A DNA stretch of 64,000 nt from Pseudomonas putida (GCF_028682395.1 NZ_JANHLC010000001.1:868001-932000), one strand, 5' to 3'; shown: positions 31,910-39,824, counted from the first letter of the stretch. The notes: generated by a model from the sequence alone, not told the origin. A program made the numbers and translations.

Positions 31910-33188
31910 ATGAAGCGCGCAGACATCAAGCGCCGCCCTCTCGCTGACACGACACTTGCGGGATTGGAGCCGGAATCAAAGGAATACAGGGAGCTGGACG
32001 GAAACGGCCTCTACTTCAGGGCTAAACCTGATGGTGGTAAATCCTGGCAACTCCGCTACAAACGTCCGGCGGGCAATTGGGCTTGGATGGGGCTCGGGGG
32101 TTACCCGGAAGTAAGTGGTGCGCTGGCAAGGGACAAAGCTGCCGGTCTACGCAAGGTAGTGAGTAGCGGTGCCAATCCCCCTAGAACAAAAGCGATCCGC
32201 GAAAGCTGCTATCGATGCGGCCAAGACCCGAACCTTTCGAGCTGCCGCTGATGCCTGGCTGAAGGCAAAAGAGGAAAAGGGTCTCGCACCCTCCACTCTC
32301 AACAAAATCCGCACCTACCTCGACAAAGACATACTCCCGGCACTGGGCGATAAGCCTCTAGACGAAATCACCCGTACCGACTGCGCGGAACTCCAAGCAT
32401 CCATCGAAGCCCGGAATGCACACAACGTGGCGGAAAAATGTCGCACTTGGATCAATCAGATATTCGGGCGAGCCATCGGTTTGGGCCTCACGGAAAACGA
32501 TCCGGGCAGTCGACTACGAGATATTGCCGCTCAAGCCCCGAAGACTCAGCAGCATCCTCATTTGCTTGAGCCTGAGTTGGCAGAATTCCTCCAAGCACTC
32601 AAAAACACTCCCAGCAGGCTGACGGCCCGAACTGCTGCATGGCTCTGTATCTGGACCGCATCTAGACCGGGCATGGTTCGGTTAGCTAAATGGAAAGAGT
32701 TCGACCTTGATGGAGCAACATGGACGACGCCTGCCGCAAAGATGAAGATGCGCAGGGACTTTGTGTGCCCACTCCCTAAGCAAGCTCTTATCGCACTCAA
32801 AGAACTCCATTGTCTCACCGGTCGTAGTCGCTGGCTTTTCCCCGGAGTCGGCGCTAAGAATCCGACGATAAGTGAAAACACCATCAACAAAATCTTCGCG
32901 ACGGTTGGTTATAAAGGCCGCCTGGTTGATCATGGGACTCGTCACACCGCCAGCACTCTACTCAGGGAACACGGCTGGCCAAAAGAGCATGTCGAAGCGC
33001 AGCTTGCTCACAAAGAAGAGGGAATATCCGGGGTATACAACAAGGCTCAATACCTTGAGCACAGGGTGAAGATGATGCAGTGGTATGCAGATCACCTTGA
33101 TGCACTGGCGAGCGAGATGGTGATCAGGGGACAGTCCAGTTTAAGGCAAAGAGGTGCCTACGAAACCCGGGGCGATTCATTCAATTGA
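31910..33188 (+). pseudogene. int: P4-type tyrosine integrase, frameshifted
   Basis: The first part is read from ATG 31910 (MKRADIKRRPLADTTLAGL) in one frame up to about 32180. The rest continues in the next frame (LEQKRSAKAAIDAAKTRTF) to 33188. The break coincides with a run of five C at about 32177-32181; four C would restore one 425-residue frame. The C-terminal half has the family catalytic residues: Arg in TASRPGM, the HxxR box HGTRHTAS, the QLAHKE histidine and Tyr in YNKAQYLEHR. It is the integrase expected for insertion at tRNA-Leu. Unless the extra C is a sequencing error, the gene is inactive. The last 20 residues look unlike family members and may derive from a junction. Confidence 0.85.
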
Positions 33189-33344
33189 TTGTGATATTGC
33201 CTTCGCAATGTCTTTTTTTGACGCATTCAAAGGCGTGTAAATATTTGACTCGAATAAAACGCAGCCTTCTTCTTTGTTAAAATATTTGGCTGTTTTGTAA
33301 ATCGCTGATTTGGATTTTTGAGAGCTTAGCTTTTCACGTATCAT
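33177..33344 (-). pseudogene. probable relaxase (MobA-like) N-terminal remnant
   Basis: A 55-codon ORF (start MIREKLSSQKSKSAIYKTAK) has a start that overlaps the mobC stop in an ATGA, a classic relaxase coupling. The stretch after residue 28 (VLFESNIYTPLNAS) resembles the N-terminal part of MOBP-type relaxases. The ORF stops abruptly 12 bases inside the 3' end of the integrase, where the rest of a relaxase should continue. It is therefore most likely a truncated gene, although a genuine small protein cannot be excluded. Too short for a firm family call. Confidence 0.45.
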
Positions 33345-33710
33345 GACTTACCTACGATGATTAACTTCTCCTTTTTTAGCTTGTCCAACTTTTTAGTAAG
33401 TATGGTTATGTTTCTATCGAGAGCACTTATTTGATGCAAATATCAAGGGATGGTTCTTCTTTTGCGTTTAGACTTTTGGCGATTTGATTGAGGTTGTTTC
33501 CATATCCGCTTAGCAACTTTTCAATCTTATCAATATCCTATCTAAGCTCAGGATGGGTGACTTCAATAATTTCACTGATGCCATTGTTAACGATGAGGAA
33601 AATAAACCCGGACTGGCTCTTACCTATCAAATCTCGTTGATGTTCAATTTTGATGTAATCACTTTCGGATATTCTTACATTTAGTTGTCTTGGTTTTTAT
33701 TGCCATTCAT
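33341..33710 (-). pseudogene. mobC-like relaxosome accessory gene, decayed
   Basis: Reading leftwards from ATG 33710, after an AGGA ribosome site, gives MNGNK, then a one-base loss. The next frame gives RQLNVRISESDYIKIEHQ, DLIGKSQSGFI, an in-frame TAG after HPELR, and then KIEKLLSGYGNNLNQIAKSL. After a second one-base loss near 33440 the frame reads LHQISALDRNITILTKKL and ends KS-stop at 33341. The GNNLNQIA motif is a hallmark of MobC/NikA-like mobilisation proteins. Restoring the two bases gives a 123-residue ORF (370 + 2 = 124 codons). These three lesions show that the gene is dead. Confidence 0.75.
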
Positions 33711-33770
33711 ATATTCCTCATGGTTGTTGATTTTTTTTGATTTTAATTTTTCAAACGTAGTGCGAAAAAT

Positions 33771-33826
33771 CGAGCGTAAATGTAAGCAAAGAACGAAGTG
33801 AATTTGCTATACATTTACATTGCTCG
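33771..33826. other. imperfect inverted repeat upstream of mobC, candidate oriT
   Basis: CGAGC-GTAAATGTA-AGCAAA (33771-33790) is matched in inverse by TTTGCT-ATACATTTAC-ATTGCTCG (33804-33826), with a 13-base spacer. It lies 60 bases upstream of the mobC start, the usual place of a mobilisation origin. No nic consensus could be assigned. Confidence 0.4.
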
Positions 33827-33888
33827 CATATAAAGAATTCAAACTACTAATATCAAGCTACCACATATTAAAATGCTTTCAAGCTTGT

Positions 33889-33965
33889 ATAGCACTCATC
33901 AAGTTTTGAAACTGCATAGCAAGCCAACGGCAAAAATATCTAGCAACGTATAGCAATGTATAGCA
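33889..33965 (+). repeat. cluster of TATAGCA-like heptamers
   Basis: TATAGCA occurs at 33889, 33949 and 33959, with variants CATAGCA at 33915 and TCTAGCA at 33939. Spacing is irregular (10 to 26 bases). They could be binding sites for a recombination or mobilisation protein; nothing else links them to a function. Confidence 0.4.
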
Positions 33966-33970
33966 GGCAT

Positions 33971-33997
33971 TAAAAAGGCCACCTTGAAAGGCAGCCT
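33971..33997 (-). terminator. terminator downstream of the duplicated secreted genes
   Basis: On the minus strand AGGCTGCC, TTTCAA, GGTGGCCT, then TTTTTAA. The stem tolerates two wobble pairs. It lies about 95 bases past the stop at 34092. Confidence 0.6.
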
Positions 33998-34091
33998 GAT
34001 AGTTATCAACCATTATACGAACTTGGCCTATCGTCTCTTATCGACCTCAAATCAAAAAACACCGATGTGCTTTTATTGTCGTTTACACCTT

Positions 34092-34637
34092 TCAAAAAAC
34101 AGTGCCGTCATCTAACGCAGACTTCAATTCGCTCTTATAATTACTCTTATTAAATTTTTCGACTTTTTTGTAAGTATTCAGCTTTTCAGGAGAGCGATAT
34201 TGCGTATCACTTGCGAAAGATTGGAATGTATCACCATCAATCATTCTTATATGCATTTGAAGCTCTCTTGAATCGTAGCCATAAAACTCAACAAAACCGG
34301 GAATTTCACTTTGACGTGCAACCATCAACGCTTCTTTGACTGGCTTGTCATAGAGATAGAATGTAGCGGTCACCATGATGGCACCACCGGATTCAGTATT
34401 ATTCTTACCAAACTGGGGATTCACATAAGGGGTGAATACAACCCCACCATTCATGTCCTTGGTTTGGCCTAACCACTTACGCTCTTTAATTGCATGGATT
34501 GTCTTATTGATAGGACCAGAATACTCAACGCTTCTTCTGTCTTTATCAAGCTCGACATGTTCAAAGGTTTCCGCTGATGCTGCGAACGAAAAAGAGGCAA
34601 TCAACGATGCAAGAACAAAGCTTTTAATTTTTTCCAT
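34092..34637 (-). CDS. secreted protein of unknown function (copy B of a tandem pair)
   Basis: The 181-residue product has a typical signal peptide (MEKIKSFVLASLIASFSFA, cleavage after SAE or ASA) and a polar mature part of about 158 residues without cysteine or further membrane segments. It differs from its upstream neighbour at 34707 by eight residues, seven of them in the last 50. A GGAG ribosome site precedes the ATG. I do not recognise the family; the mature part is rich in Lys, Glu, Tyr and Phe and contains EFYGYDSRELQMHIR. Base composition is clearly AT-richer than the core genome. Both copies are intact, unlike the mobility genes around them, which suggests selection or recent duplication. 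Confidence 0.75.
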   Translation of the reverse strand: MEKIKSFVLASLIASFSFAASAETFEHVELDKDRRSVEYSGPINKTIHAIKERKWLGQTKDMNGGVVFTPYVNPQFGKNNTESGGAIMVTATFYLYDKPVKEALMVARQSEIPGFVEFYGYDSRELQMHIRMIDGDTFQSFASDTQYRSPEKLNTYKKVEKFNKSNYKSELKSALDDGTVF

Positions 34638-34706
34638 TTTTTCTCCATTTACGAATTATTTTTTTATAAAAGCCATATCAGCAGCCTTTATTAACTACTA
34701 CTGAAT

Positions 34707-35252
34707 CTAGAAAACCATACCGCTATCTCTTGCACTCTTTAATTCACTTTTATAATTGCTTTTTTTAAAGCTTTCAACTTTCTTGTAAGTGTTAAGCTTT
34801 TCAGGAGAGCGATATTGCGTATCACTTGCGAAAGATTGGAATGTGTCATCGTCAATCAATCTTATATGCATTTGAAGCTCTCTTGAATCGTAGCCATAAA
34901 ACTCAACAAAACCGGGAATTTCACTTTGACGTGCAACCATCAACGCTTCTTTGACTGGCTTGTCATAAAGATAGAATGTAGCAGTCACCATAATGGCACC
35001 ACCGGATTCAGTATTGTTCTTACCAAACTGGGGGTTCACATAAGGGGTGAATACAACCCCACCATTCATGTCCTTGGTTTGGCCTAACCACTTACGCTCT
35101 TTAATTGCATGGATTGTCTTATTGATAGGACCAGAATACTCAACGCTTCTTCTGTCTTTATCAAGCTCGACATGTTCAAAGGTTTCCGCTGATGCTGCGA
35201 ACGAAAAAGAGGCAATCAACGATGCAAGCACAAAGCTTTTAATTTTATCCAT
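34707..35252 (-). CDS. secreted protein of unknown function (copy A of a tandem pair)
   Basis: This is the upstream copy of the pair, 181 residues with the same signal peptide and about 96% identity to the protein at 34092. The start at 35252 is chosen because it matches the paralogue and follows TAAGGA; five more in-frame codons lie upstream. Differences are concentrated near positions 131-134 and in the last 22 residues (SFKKSNYK versus KFNKSNYK, ARDSGMVF versus ALDDGTVF). It probably heads a two-gene transcript. The cargo role is unknown; periplasmic or extracellular location is inferred from the signal peptide. Confidence 0.75.
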   Translation of the reverse strand: MDKIKSFVLASLIASFSFAASAETFEHVELDKDRRSVEYSGPINKTIHAIKERKWLGQTKDMNGGVVFTPYVNPQFGKNNTESGGAIMVTATFYLYDKPVKEALMVARQSEIPGFVEFYGYDSRELQMHIRLIDDDTFQSFASDTQYRSPEKLNTYKKVESFKKSNYKSELKSARDSGMVF

Positions 35253-35359
35253 TTTTTCCTTATCCATCCAGTCAAATCGCGGGAGCTAAATCTTGCTACC
35301 GAGGCCAAATGCTATCACAAGATTTGTGATAGTTAAACGCCATCATTCCAATAAGGTAT

Positions 35360-36515
35360 TTAAGACTGGAACTTATATGCGAGTTCTTCAAGTGCTTTCA
35401 ACTTTGCTACTGGGGTAGGCCCTTCGGAATATCTACCAAAAGTCATTCGTAGCAAACCATCGGCCTTATGTCCTACCAAAGAAATGATGACAAGGTTCTT
35501 TACGTCGGCACGTTCTAATGTAGTAATTACAGTTTTCCGAATGCTATGGAAAACACATCGCTTATCAAAAGCTAACTCTGTTTTGAAAATCGAGAATTGA
35601 TTACCCAAGCCCTATGATTTCGTTTCATACTTTCCGCCTTTGCTTGTCTTCAATAAATAGCCATCATCGGATGAATTAATAAGCCGCTTGACTGTTTTCA
35701 ATTGACACTTTCCTTTTTCAACTGCTTTACTATGCAAGGTATCAACCTCGTCCGCCGTAAAAGCACGCCTTTCATCTTCCTTGAGTGTTCCACGTCTAAC
35801 TTGGCTCAATTCATGGCTTTTGAAAGGATTGATTGGATAACGCTCTTTGAATGGCGGTTCTTTTTTAATAAAGAAATTATAGAAGGCATTAAACGAAAAC
35901 AAATACTGTTTCTTGGTCTTTGGTTCGAGATTTTTTAAAATCAAGAATGAAGCAACGGCTTCATAGTCTAAAATCAGGTTTTCGGTTTTTAAAAATGAAT
36001 CAAGTGCTTTAATTCTCTTAATGTGTCTATCCACCGTATTCAAATCAACTTTTCGTTGATTTAACTCATAGTTATAGAAAGCATCAAGGCGACTTTTGAA
36101 AAATGGAGTTTTGGGAGAGTAGTCCGAGCGACCTGCTGCTATATCAACTGCTTCATTAACAAGGTCGATGCTCAATTTTTTATCATGTGCATACTGGATT
36201 ACTTCAAAACCCATTTCTGCTTCACTGATTGCGGGTCTCCCCTGAATTTTATCGAGGTTTATTGCCCGTTGGTGCTTTTCAACTATTTGAAGAACATCAT
36301 CACGGAAATTACCGATTTCACCGTTTCGGGCTTTTTCAATTTCGGCTTTCCATTGGTGCAACCACCTCAGTTGGAGAACGTGAGCTTCCGAGCGGTTGCC
36401 GGTTTTGAGACTTTATAGTCAGCACCTTACGCCCGGCGAAGGCTTCCCGTGCAGCCTCTGGAACGTCTAGTCGGACGTGGTAGGTGCCAGATTTCAAGAC
36501 TAAAAAATCGGTCAT
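35360..36515 (-). pseudogene. second tyrosine recombinase, decayed
   Basis: From ATG 36515 the frame reads MTDFLVLKSGTYHVRLDVPE, a typical N-terminus of DUF6538-type site-specific integrases. It then shifts near 36415 and continues as SLKTGNRSEAHVLQLRWLH into a 249-codon stretch. That stretch includes a core-binding region (about 36040-35740) and reaches KGGKYETKS, where an in-frame TAG at 35609 interrupts it. Beyond the TAG the same frame gives VFHSIRKTV, LVGHKADG and the tyrosine region FGRYSEG. The first catalytic Arg region, expected between AVEKG and QLKTVKRL, is missing, so there is also an internal deletion. It is unrelated to the P4-type integrase at 31910. Confidence 0.8.
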
Positions 36516-36602
36516 AGCAGCAGCCCTTGGCTAGTCATTTCTACCCAAAGCCATTGAAAGCCTTTAAACTCGCGGCATTGCTGGGTCTTAGGATGTTTTT
36601 GA

Positions 36603-36630
36603 GGGAGTTCGAGTCTCCCTCGGGGTACCA
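36603..36630 (+). repeat. duplicate of tRNA-Leu 3' end (att site)
   Basis: Twenty-eight bases repeat the last 28 of the tRNA at 31724-31751, with one change (C to T before ACCA). Homology continues past the CCA through ATAGCAGTATCTGAAAG and the terminator. It marks the boundary between the tRNA-proximal island (31752-36602) and the older one to the right. Confidence 0.9.
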
Positions 36631-36784
36631 TATAGCAGTATCTGAAAGTCTCTACCAGACTCTCAGACCCAAAGAAACCGGCCACTTGAGCCGGTTTTTT
36701 GTGTCTGGCTTTCTACCTCTGTATCCCCCTATCCGTGTATCCCTGCCGGTATCCTGAGAAAAATGCCGAACGTTGGGATACAAG
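36631..36784 (+). repeat. second copy of the tRNA-distal spacer, terminator and int leader
   Basis: This stretch repeats 31752-31910 with scattered changes: the CTCTACCAGACTCTCAG spacer, the terminator hairpin (36675-36700), the GTATCC repeats and GAGAAAAATGCCGAAC. It stops after GATACAAGGATCAAGCGCCGCCC, in which about 14 bases holding the int start are absent. So the second element once had a related integrase, now lost. Confidence 0.85.
36675..36700 (+). terminator. tRNA-Leu terminator (copy 2)
   Basis: The same AACCGGCCACTTGAGCCGGTT stem with TTTT tail as at 31795, carried along by the attachment-site duplication. Confidence 0.8.
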
Positions 36785-36874
36785 GATCAAGCGCCGCCCA
36801 CACGAGCCCTACAATCGAAGACTGAACGGCTGACCCACGGCTTCCGTCTGGTGTTTTATTCCGGTGGCGATTGT

Positions 36875-37110
36875 GAAGCATGTTTGCAGCGAAAAATCGA
36901 ATATGCGAAAGCACATGTGCAGGCGAAGGTTGAGCATTCATTCCGAGTGATCAAGCGTCAGTTTGGCTACGCGAAAGTGCGCTTTCGCGGCCTGATGAAA
37001 AACACCGCACAACAGGCCAGGCTATTTACCCTGTCGAACCTATGGATGATGCGAAAACGACTGCCGGTCGCGGGAGAGGTGCGCCTGTCATGCGGGAAAA
37101 GCACCTTGAA
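36875..37110 (+). pseudogene. IS5-family transposase C-terminal remnant
   Basis: An open frame gives [36 protein letters not shown] and [14 protein letters not shown], the signature end of IS5-family (IS5 subgroup) transposases, including the E of the DDE triad in AKVEHSF. About 220 residues of the N-terminal part are missing, and the left junction runs straight into the int remnant. Downstream bases to about 37340 show no recognisable gene and may be the IS tail or flanking scar. No terminal inverted repeats were found. Confidence 0.8.
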
Positions 37111-37577
37111 CAGGCGTGGCTCAAGGGGAAACGATGAGTTAAGAACAGGAAAGGTCAGATTTTTGAGCCGCCAGCGCTTTTTGAACCTCTACCAACGAGG
37201 GCATCAACAATCGCTGACTACATTCAGACCTTCCTTAGAGCCCTGGTCATCCGGATTTAATTCGCCAGCATTCAGATCGGCTTCTCGAGATCTAGCGTCT
37301 ACGTTCAGACCCACACAAAGGCCGGCCGGGCAAATGTGAAGCGTCTGAAGTTGCAGTAATGCCGGTTAACAGTGCTGCCTTTGCATCAGGACGACTGGAT
37401 TTGGAGGCGCTGATGCCCTATCGGTCGCCGAGTGCGTACGGTTCGTTAGCCTTATATCGATCCATTGCCTAGCTTAAGGCAAATTTTGCTAAAAAAAAGA
37501 CTTTGTATATCTGTGCTCCCAAATCGGAGCAGAGTAACGTTGTAGCGCTGCCTATAAGTTAGAAGTTGAAAACACTT

Positions 37578-38930
37578 ATGAAAAAAATATTATTGAATGC
37601 ACTCAGTGGAGTAGCGTTATTAATCGCAACCTACTCTTCAGCGGTGAAGGCCGATTCATGGGATTATCAAAAAGCCTATTCTTACTCTACTTCATTCGAA
37701 GAAAGACCTGATTGGATGCGAGTGATTCCTGATCATGTGCCGATTTTAAGTCTTGCCTTGCCGGGAACTCACGACTCTGCCTCCACGCTTAGTAATACAA
37801 ACCATAACTGGATTGCGGCAACTCAGCGTTTACCTATATCCGATCAGCTTCAAGCAGGCATAAGATACTTGGACTTTAGATGTAATTTAACGGGAGGCAA
37901 GCTTAAGCTGTTTCATGGGATAGTCGGCCTCGGAAGTACTTGCAAGGCTGAACTTGAAAATGTCATTTCTTTCCTTGAGCAGCACCCCTCTGAGGTTGTC
38001 TTTGTTCACGTTAAACAAGAAGAGTCGGATTATCCAAATCTCGAATACGGCAATGCGTTTTATGCGATGATTGATCAGCTGGATCAAAGCCGGATTTGGA
38101 GGCGTGCTCGCCGGAGTGATGATAATCCAGCATTAGGAGATGTGAGAGGAAAAATTGTTTTTTCGCAGCGTTTTGACGAGCGGCGAGCAATTGCATTGGT
38201 CTATAAACATCAGTACGCAATACTCGATCACTACGAATTCAATAGCAATTGGGACTTATACGAACACTGGGAGGAAATCAAAAAAGTCATGGAAGAACTC
38301 GCGTCATCTGTACATCCCTCTGCGATAAGCATAGTGGGATCGGGCGGCTCGTTTCCGTATTTTGTCGCAAGCGGCCGTACCTCTCCTGAAGGACCACATC
38401 TGCTAACCGGCTTGACGACACCGGGCTGGTCATCTAGCTATCCCGATTTCCCGAGAGGCTCTTGTTTGGGAACATTGTGCAGCATCTACTTTTCCGGGTT
38501 AAATGAATTAGTAGCATGGTATTTAGATAACAATGAATTCTCTTTTAAAGGTGTGGTGTGGGCAGACTTCCCAGGGCCAGCACTTATTCAGGCGGTCATT
38601 GATAAAAACGCGATGCTTTGGAAGTCTCAGGATTCATCAGGCGATGCCGCGACTTCAAAAAAAGGGGATATTTATGTGTACAATAACCCTTACACCAAAA
38701 CACGCGACTATTTCGAAGCGCGACGAGAGGGCCCATATGGCTATTTCCCGACAAACCAAACAGATAATGATAACTGGAAATATTTAGGGCATGCATTCCC
38801 TTACAAGAAAAAGTTAAGTGCCCATGAGGAATATTATCGTAGCTTTTGCACGGAAATTTATTATCCAGAATGGGTTCCACAAGGCCGGCGGCGAGCTGTT
38901 TACGAAAATATTTGTGAGCCTTATAAATAG
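37578..38930 (+). CDS. secreted PI-PLC X-domain phosphodiesterase
   Basis: The 450-residue protein has a signal peptide (first 25 residues, ending AVKA) and an X-domain of phosphatidylinositol-specific phospholipase C. His65 in LPGTHDSAST and His113 in LFHGIVG are the general base and acid; GIRYLDFRCN and EVVFVHVKQEE add the conserved Arg/Asp and Glu. Bacterial PI-PLCs cleave phosphatidylinositol or GPI anchors of eukaryotes by a Ca-independent route. The C-terminal 190 residues are aromatic-rich and unassigned. The ATG is preceded by a weak AGAAG; a TTG four codons upstream is possible. Low GC and rare codons point to transfer. It is the only intact gene of the right-hand island; an enzymatic role against host or fungal lipids is inference. 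Confidence 0.82.
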   Translation: MKKILLNALSGVALLIATYSSAVKADSWDYQKAYSYSTSFEERPDWMRVIPDHVPILSLALPGTHDSASTLSNTNHNWIAATQRLPISDQLQAGIRYLDFRCNLTGGKLKLFHGIVGLGSTCKAELENVISFLEQHPSEVVFVHVKQEESDYPNLEYGNAFYAMIDQLDQSRIWRRARRSDDNPALGDVRGKIVFSQRFDERRAIALVYKHQYAILDHYEFNSNWDLYEHWEEIKKVMEELASSVHPSAISIVGSGGSFPYFVASGRTSPEGPHLLTGLTTPGWSSSYPDFPRGSCLGTLCSIYFSGLNELVAWYLDNNEFSFKGVVWADFPGPALIQAVIDKNAMLWKSQDSSGDAATSKKGDIYVYNNPYTKTRDYFEARREGPYGYFPTNQTDNDNWKYLGHAFPYKKKLSAHEEYYRSFCTEIYYPEWVPQGRRRAVYENICEPYK

Positions 38931-39203
38931 ATGGCGAGTGAATGGTTTGGCCTTGTTTCTGCCATGAAGAACGTGAGGTTAGTTTTTTACTAGTCCTCTT
39001 TTGAAGTGAGCGTTGTTTGGTTTAGGGTTGGTCTGAAGTAGTTCAGTGAATCTTGATGCCTTTGTGTAGGGATTAAAACCGCTGGCTTGGTCAAAAATCA
39101 GGCCTTACCCGCGCCAACTCATCGTGTCGCTGCTTTTCAATACGCTTTTCCCTTGGCTTGCAAGGGGTCTAGAAAATCCGGGGCGATTCACTCAGCCCCA
39201 AAG
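38931..39203. other. non-coding right end of island
   Basis: No convincing ORF or RNA is visible in this stretch. It ends with CCGGGGCGATTCACTCA (39178-39194), which repeats, with one mismatch, a sequence at 33167-33183 at the end of the integrase. The terminator copy follows at once. Confidence 0.6.
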
Positions 39204-39230
39204 AAACCGGCCACTTGAGCCGGTTTTTTT
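39204..39230 (+). terminator. tRNA-Leu terminator (copy 3, chromosome side)
   Basis: AACCGGCCACTTGAGCCGGTTTTTTT repeats the hairpins at 31795 and 36675, including the following GTGCCTGGC. It has no tRNA fragment in front and directly adjoins core genes, so it is probably the original terminator of tRNA-Leu before integration. Confidence 0.8.
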
Positions 39231-39245
39231 GTGCCTGGCAAACCC

Positions 39246-39824
39246 CTAGCGCGACGTTTTGACTTCGAGCACCTCGGTGAAAATCGCGTCGACGGTCTGG
39301 CCGACCTTGAGCTTCTGCATACGGGCCTGAAGTTCCGGGTCCTCCACTTTGACCACCCGTACCTGGCCTTCTGGCGGCATCAGGGTCACCTCATGTTTTT
39401 TCAAATCAATATGGGTGATCTTCGAGGTGACTTTGACGCGCCGAATGCCCTCCCCACCCGGGTTGGGATTGTCCTTGGTGGCGCGTACCGTCATGGATTC
39501 CTCACTGATACCGGGTGCACCACCGACTTCGGTGTCGAGGACGTAGGCGATGGAACGAATGGCATGGATCTCGACCTTATCGCCGACTTTCAAGTTGTGC
39601 AGGGCCTTGGCCTTATCCGTGAGCTGGATCACGACCGGGCTCTTGTCGACGCCTTCCACGGTCACTTGAAAGTTGCCCGGATCAACGGACAGCACTTGCG
39701 TGACAAACTGGCCCTCCAATGCACTGCCCGCGATCGGTATCTCGGCGGCCTGCACCGCAAAACTCGCCGTGGATAGCATGGATACAAGGGCAACAGCATG
39801 GGCCAAGGCACGGGTCGCATTCAT
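39246..39824 (-). CDS. secreted protein of unknown function, beta-rich
   Basis: From ATG 39824 the product is 192 residues with a signal peptide (about 1-26, ending FAVQAAE) and a mature domain of short beta-like segments. Repeated themes are QLTDKAKALHNLKVGDKVEI and MQKLKVGQTVDAIFTE, two related KVG-type motifs that suggest duplicated OB-like halves. An alternative Met five codons upstream (39839) is possible. I do not recognise a named family; it looks like a periplasmic DUF of pseudomonads. It lies next to the glucose dehydrogenase on the same strand but beyond that gene's terminator, so it is probably transcribed separately. Confidence 0.7.
   Translation of the reverse strand: MNATRALAHAVALVSMLSTASFAVQAAEIPIAGSALEGQFVTQVLSVDPGNFQVTVEGVDKSPVVIQLTDKAKALHNLKVGDKVEIHAIRSIAYVLDTEVGGAPGISEESMTVRATKDNPNPGGEGIRRVKVTSKITHIDLKKHEVTLMPPEGQVRVVKVEDPELQARMQKLKVGQTVDAIFTEVLEVKTSR

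Larger units (their letters stand above)
34092..35252 (-). repeat. tandem gene duplication
   Basis: Two 546-base units (34092-34637 and 34707-35252) lie head to tail, separated by 69 bases. The 5' 400 bases of each gene are almost identical and the 3' ends diverge. This pattern fits duplication followed by partial gene conversion or selection on the C-terminus. Confidence 0.9.

Noticed and set aside
32165..32195. Programmed frameshifting in the integrase
   Set aside because: No slippery heptamer or downstream stem typical of programmed shifting was seen; a simple homopolymer indel explains it, and the neighbouring mobility genes are also decayed.
33889..33965. Short repeats considered as a CRISPR array
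   Set aside because: The heptamers are far too short, the spacing is irregular, and no cas genes are present.
36773..37339. Full 188-codon ORF as a genuine protein
   Set aside because: Only its middle matches an IS5-type transposase end; the first 35 and last 75 codons are out-of-context read-through with no coding character.
37340..37577. Possible small RNA or gene upstream of the PI-PLC
   Set aside because: Only weak hairpins and no promoter-terminator pair could be found; probably the promoter region of the PI-PLC plus IS scar.
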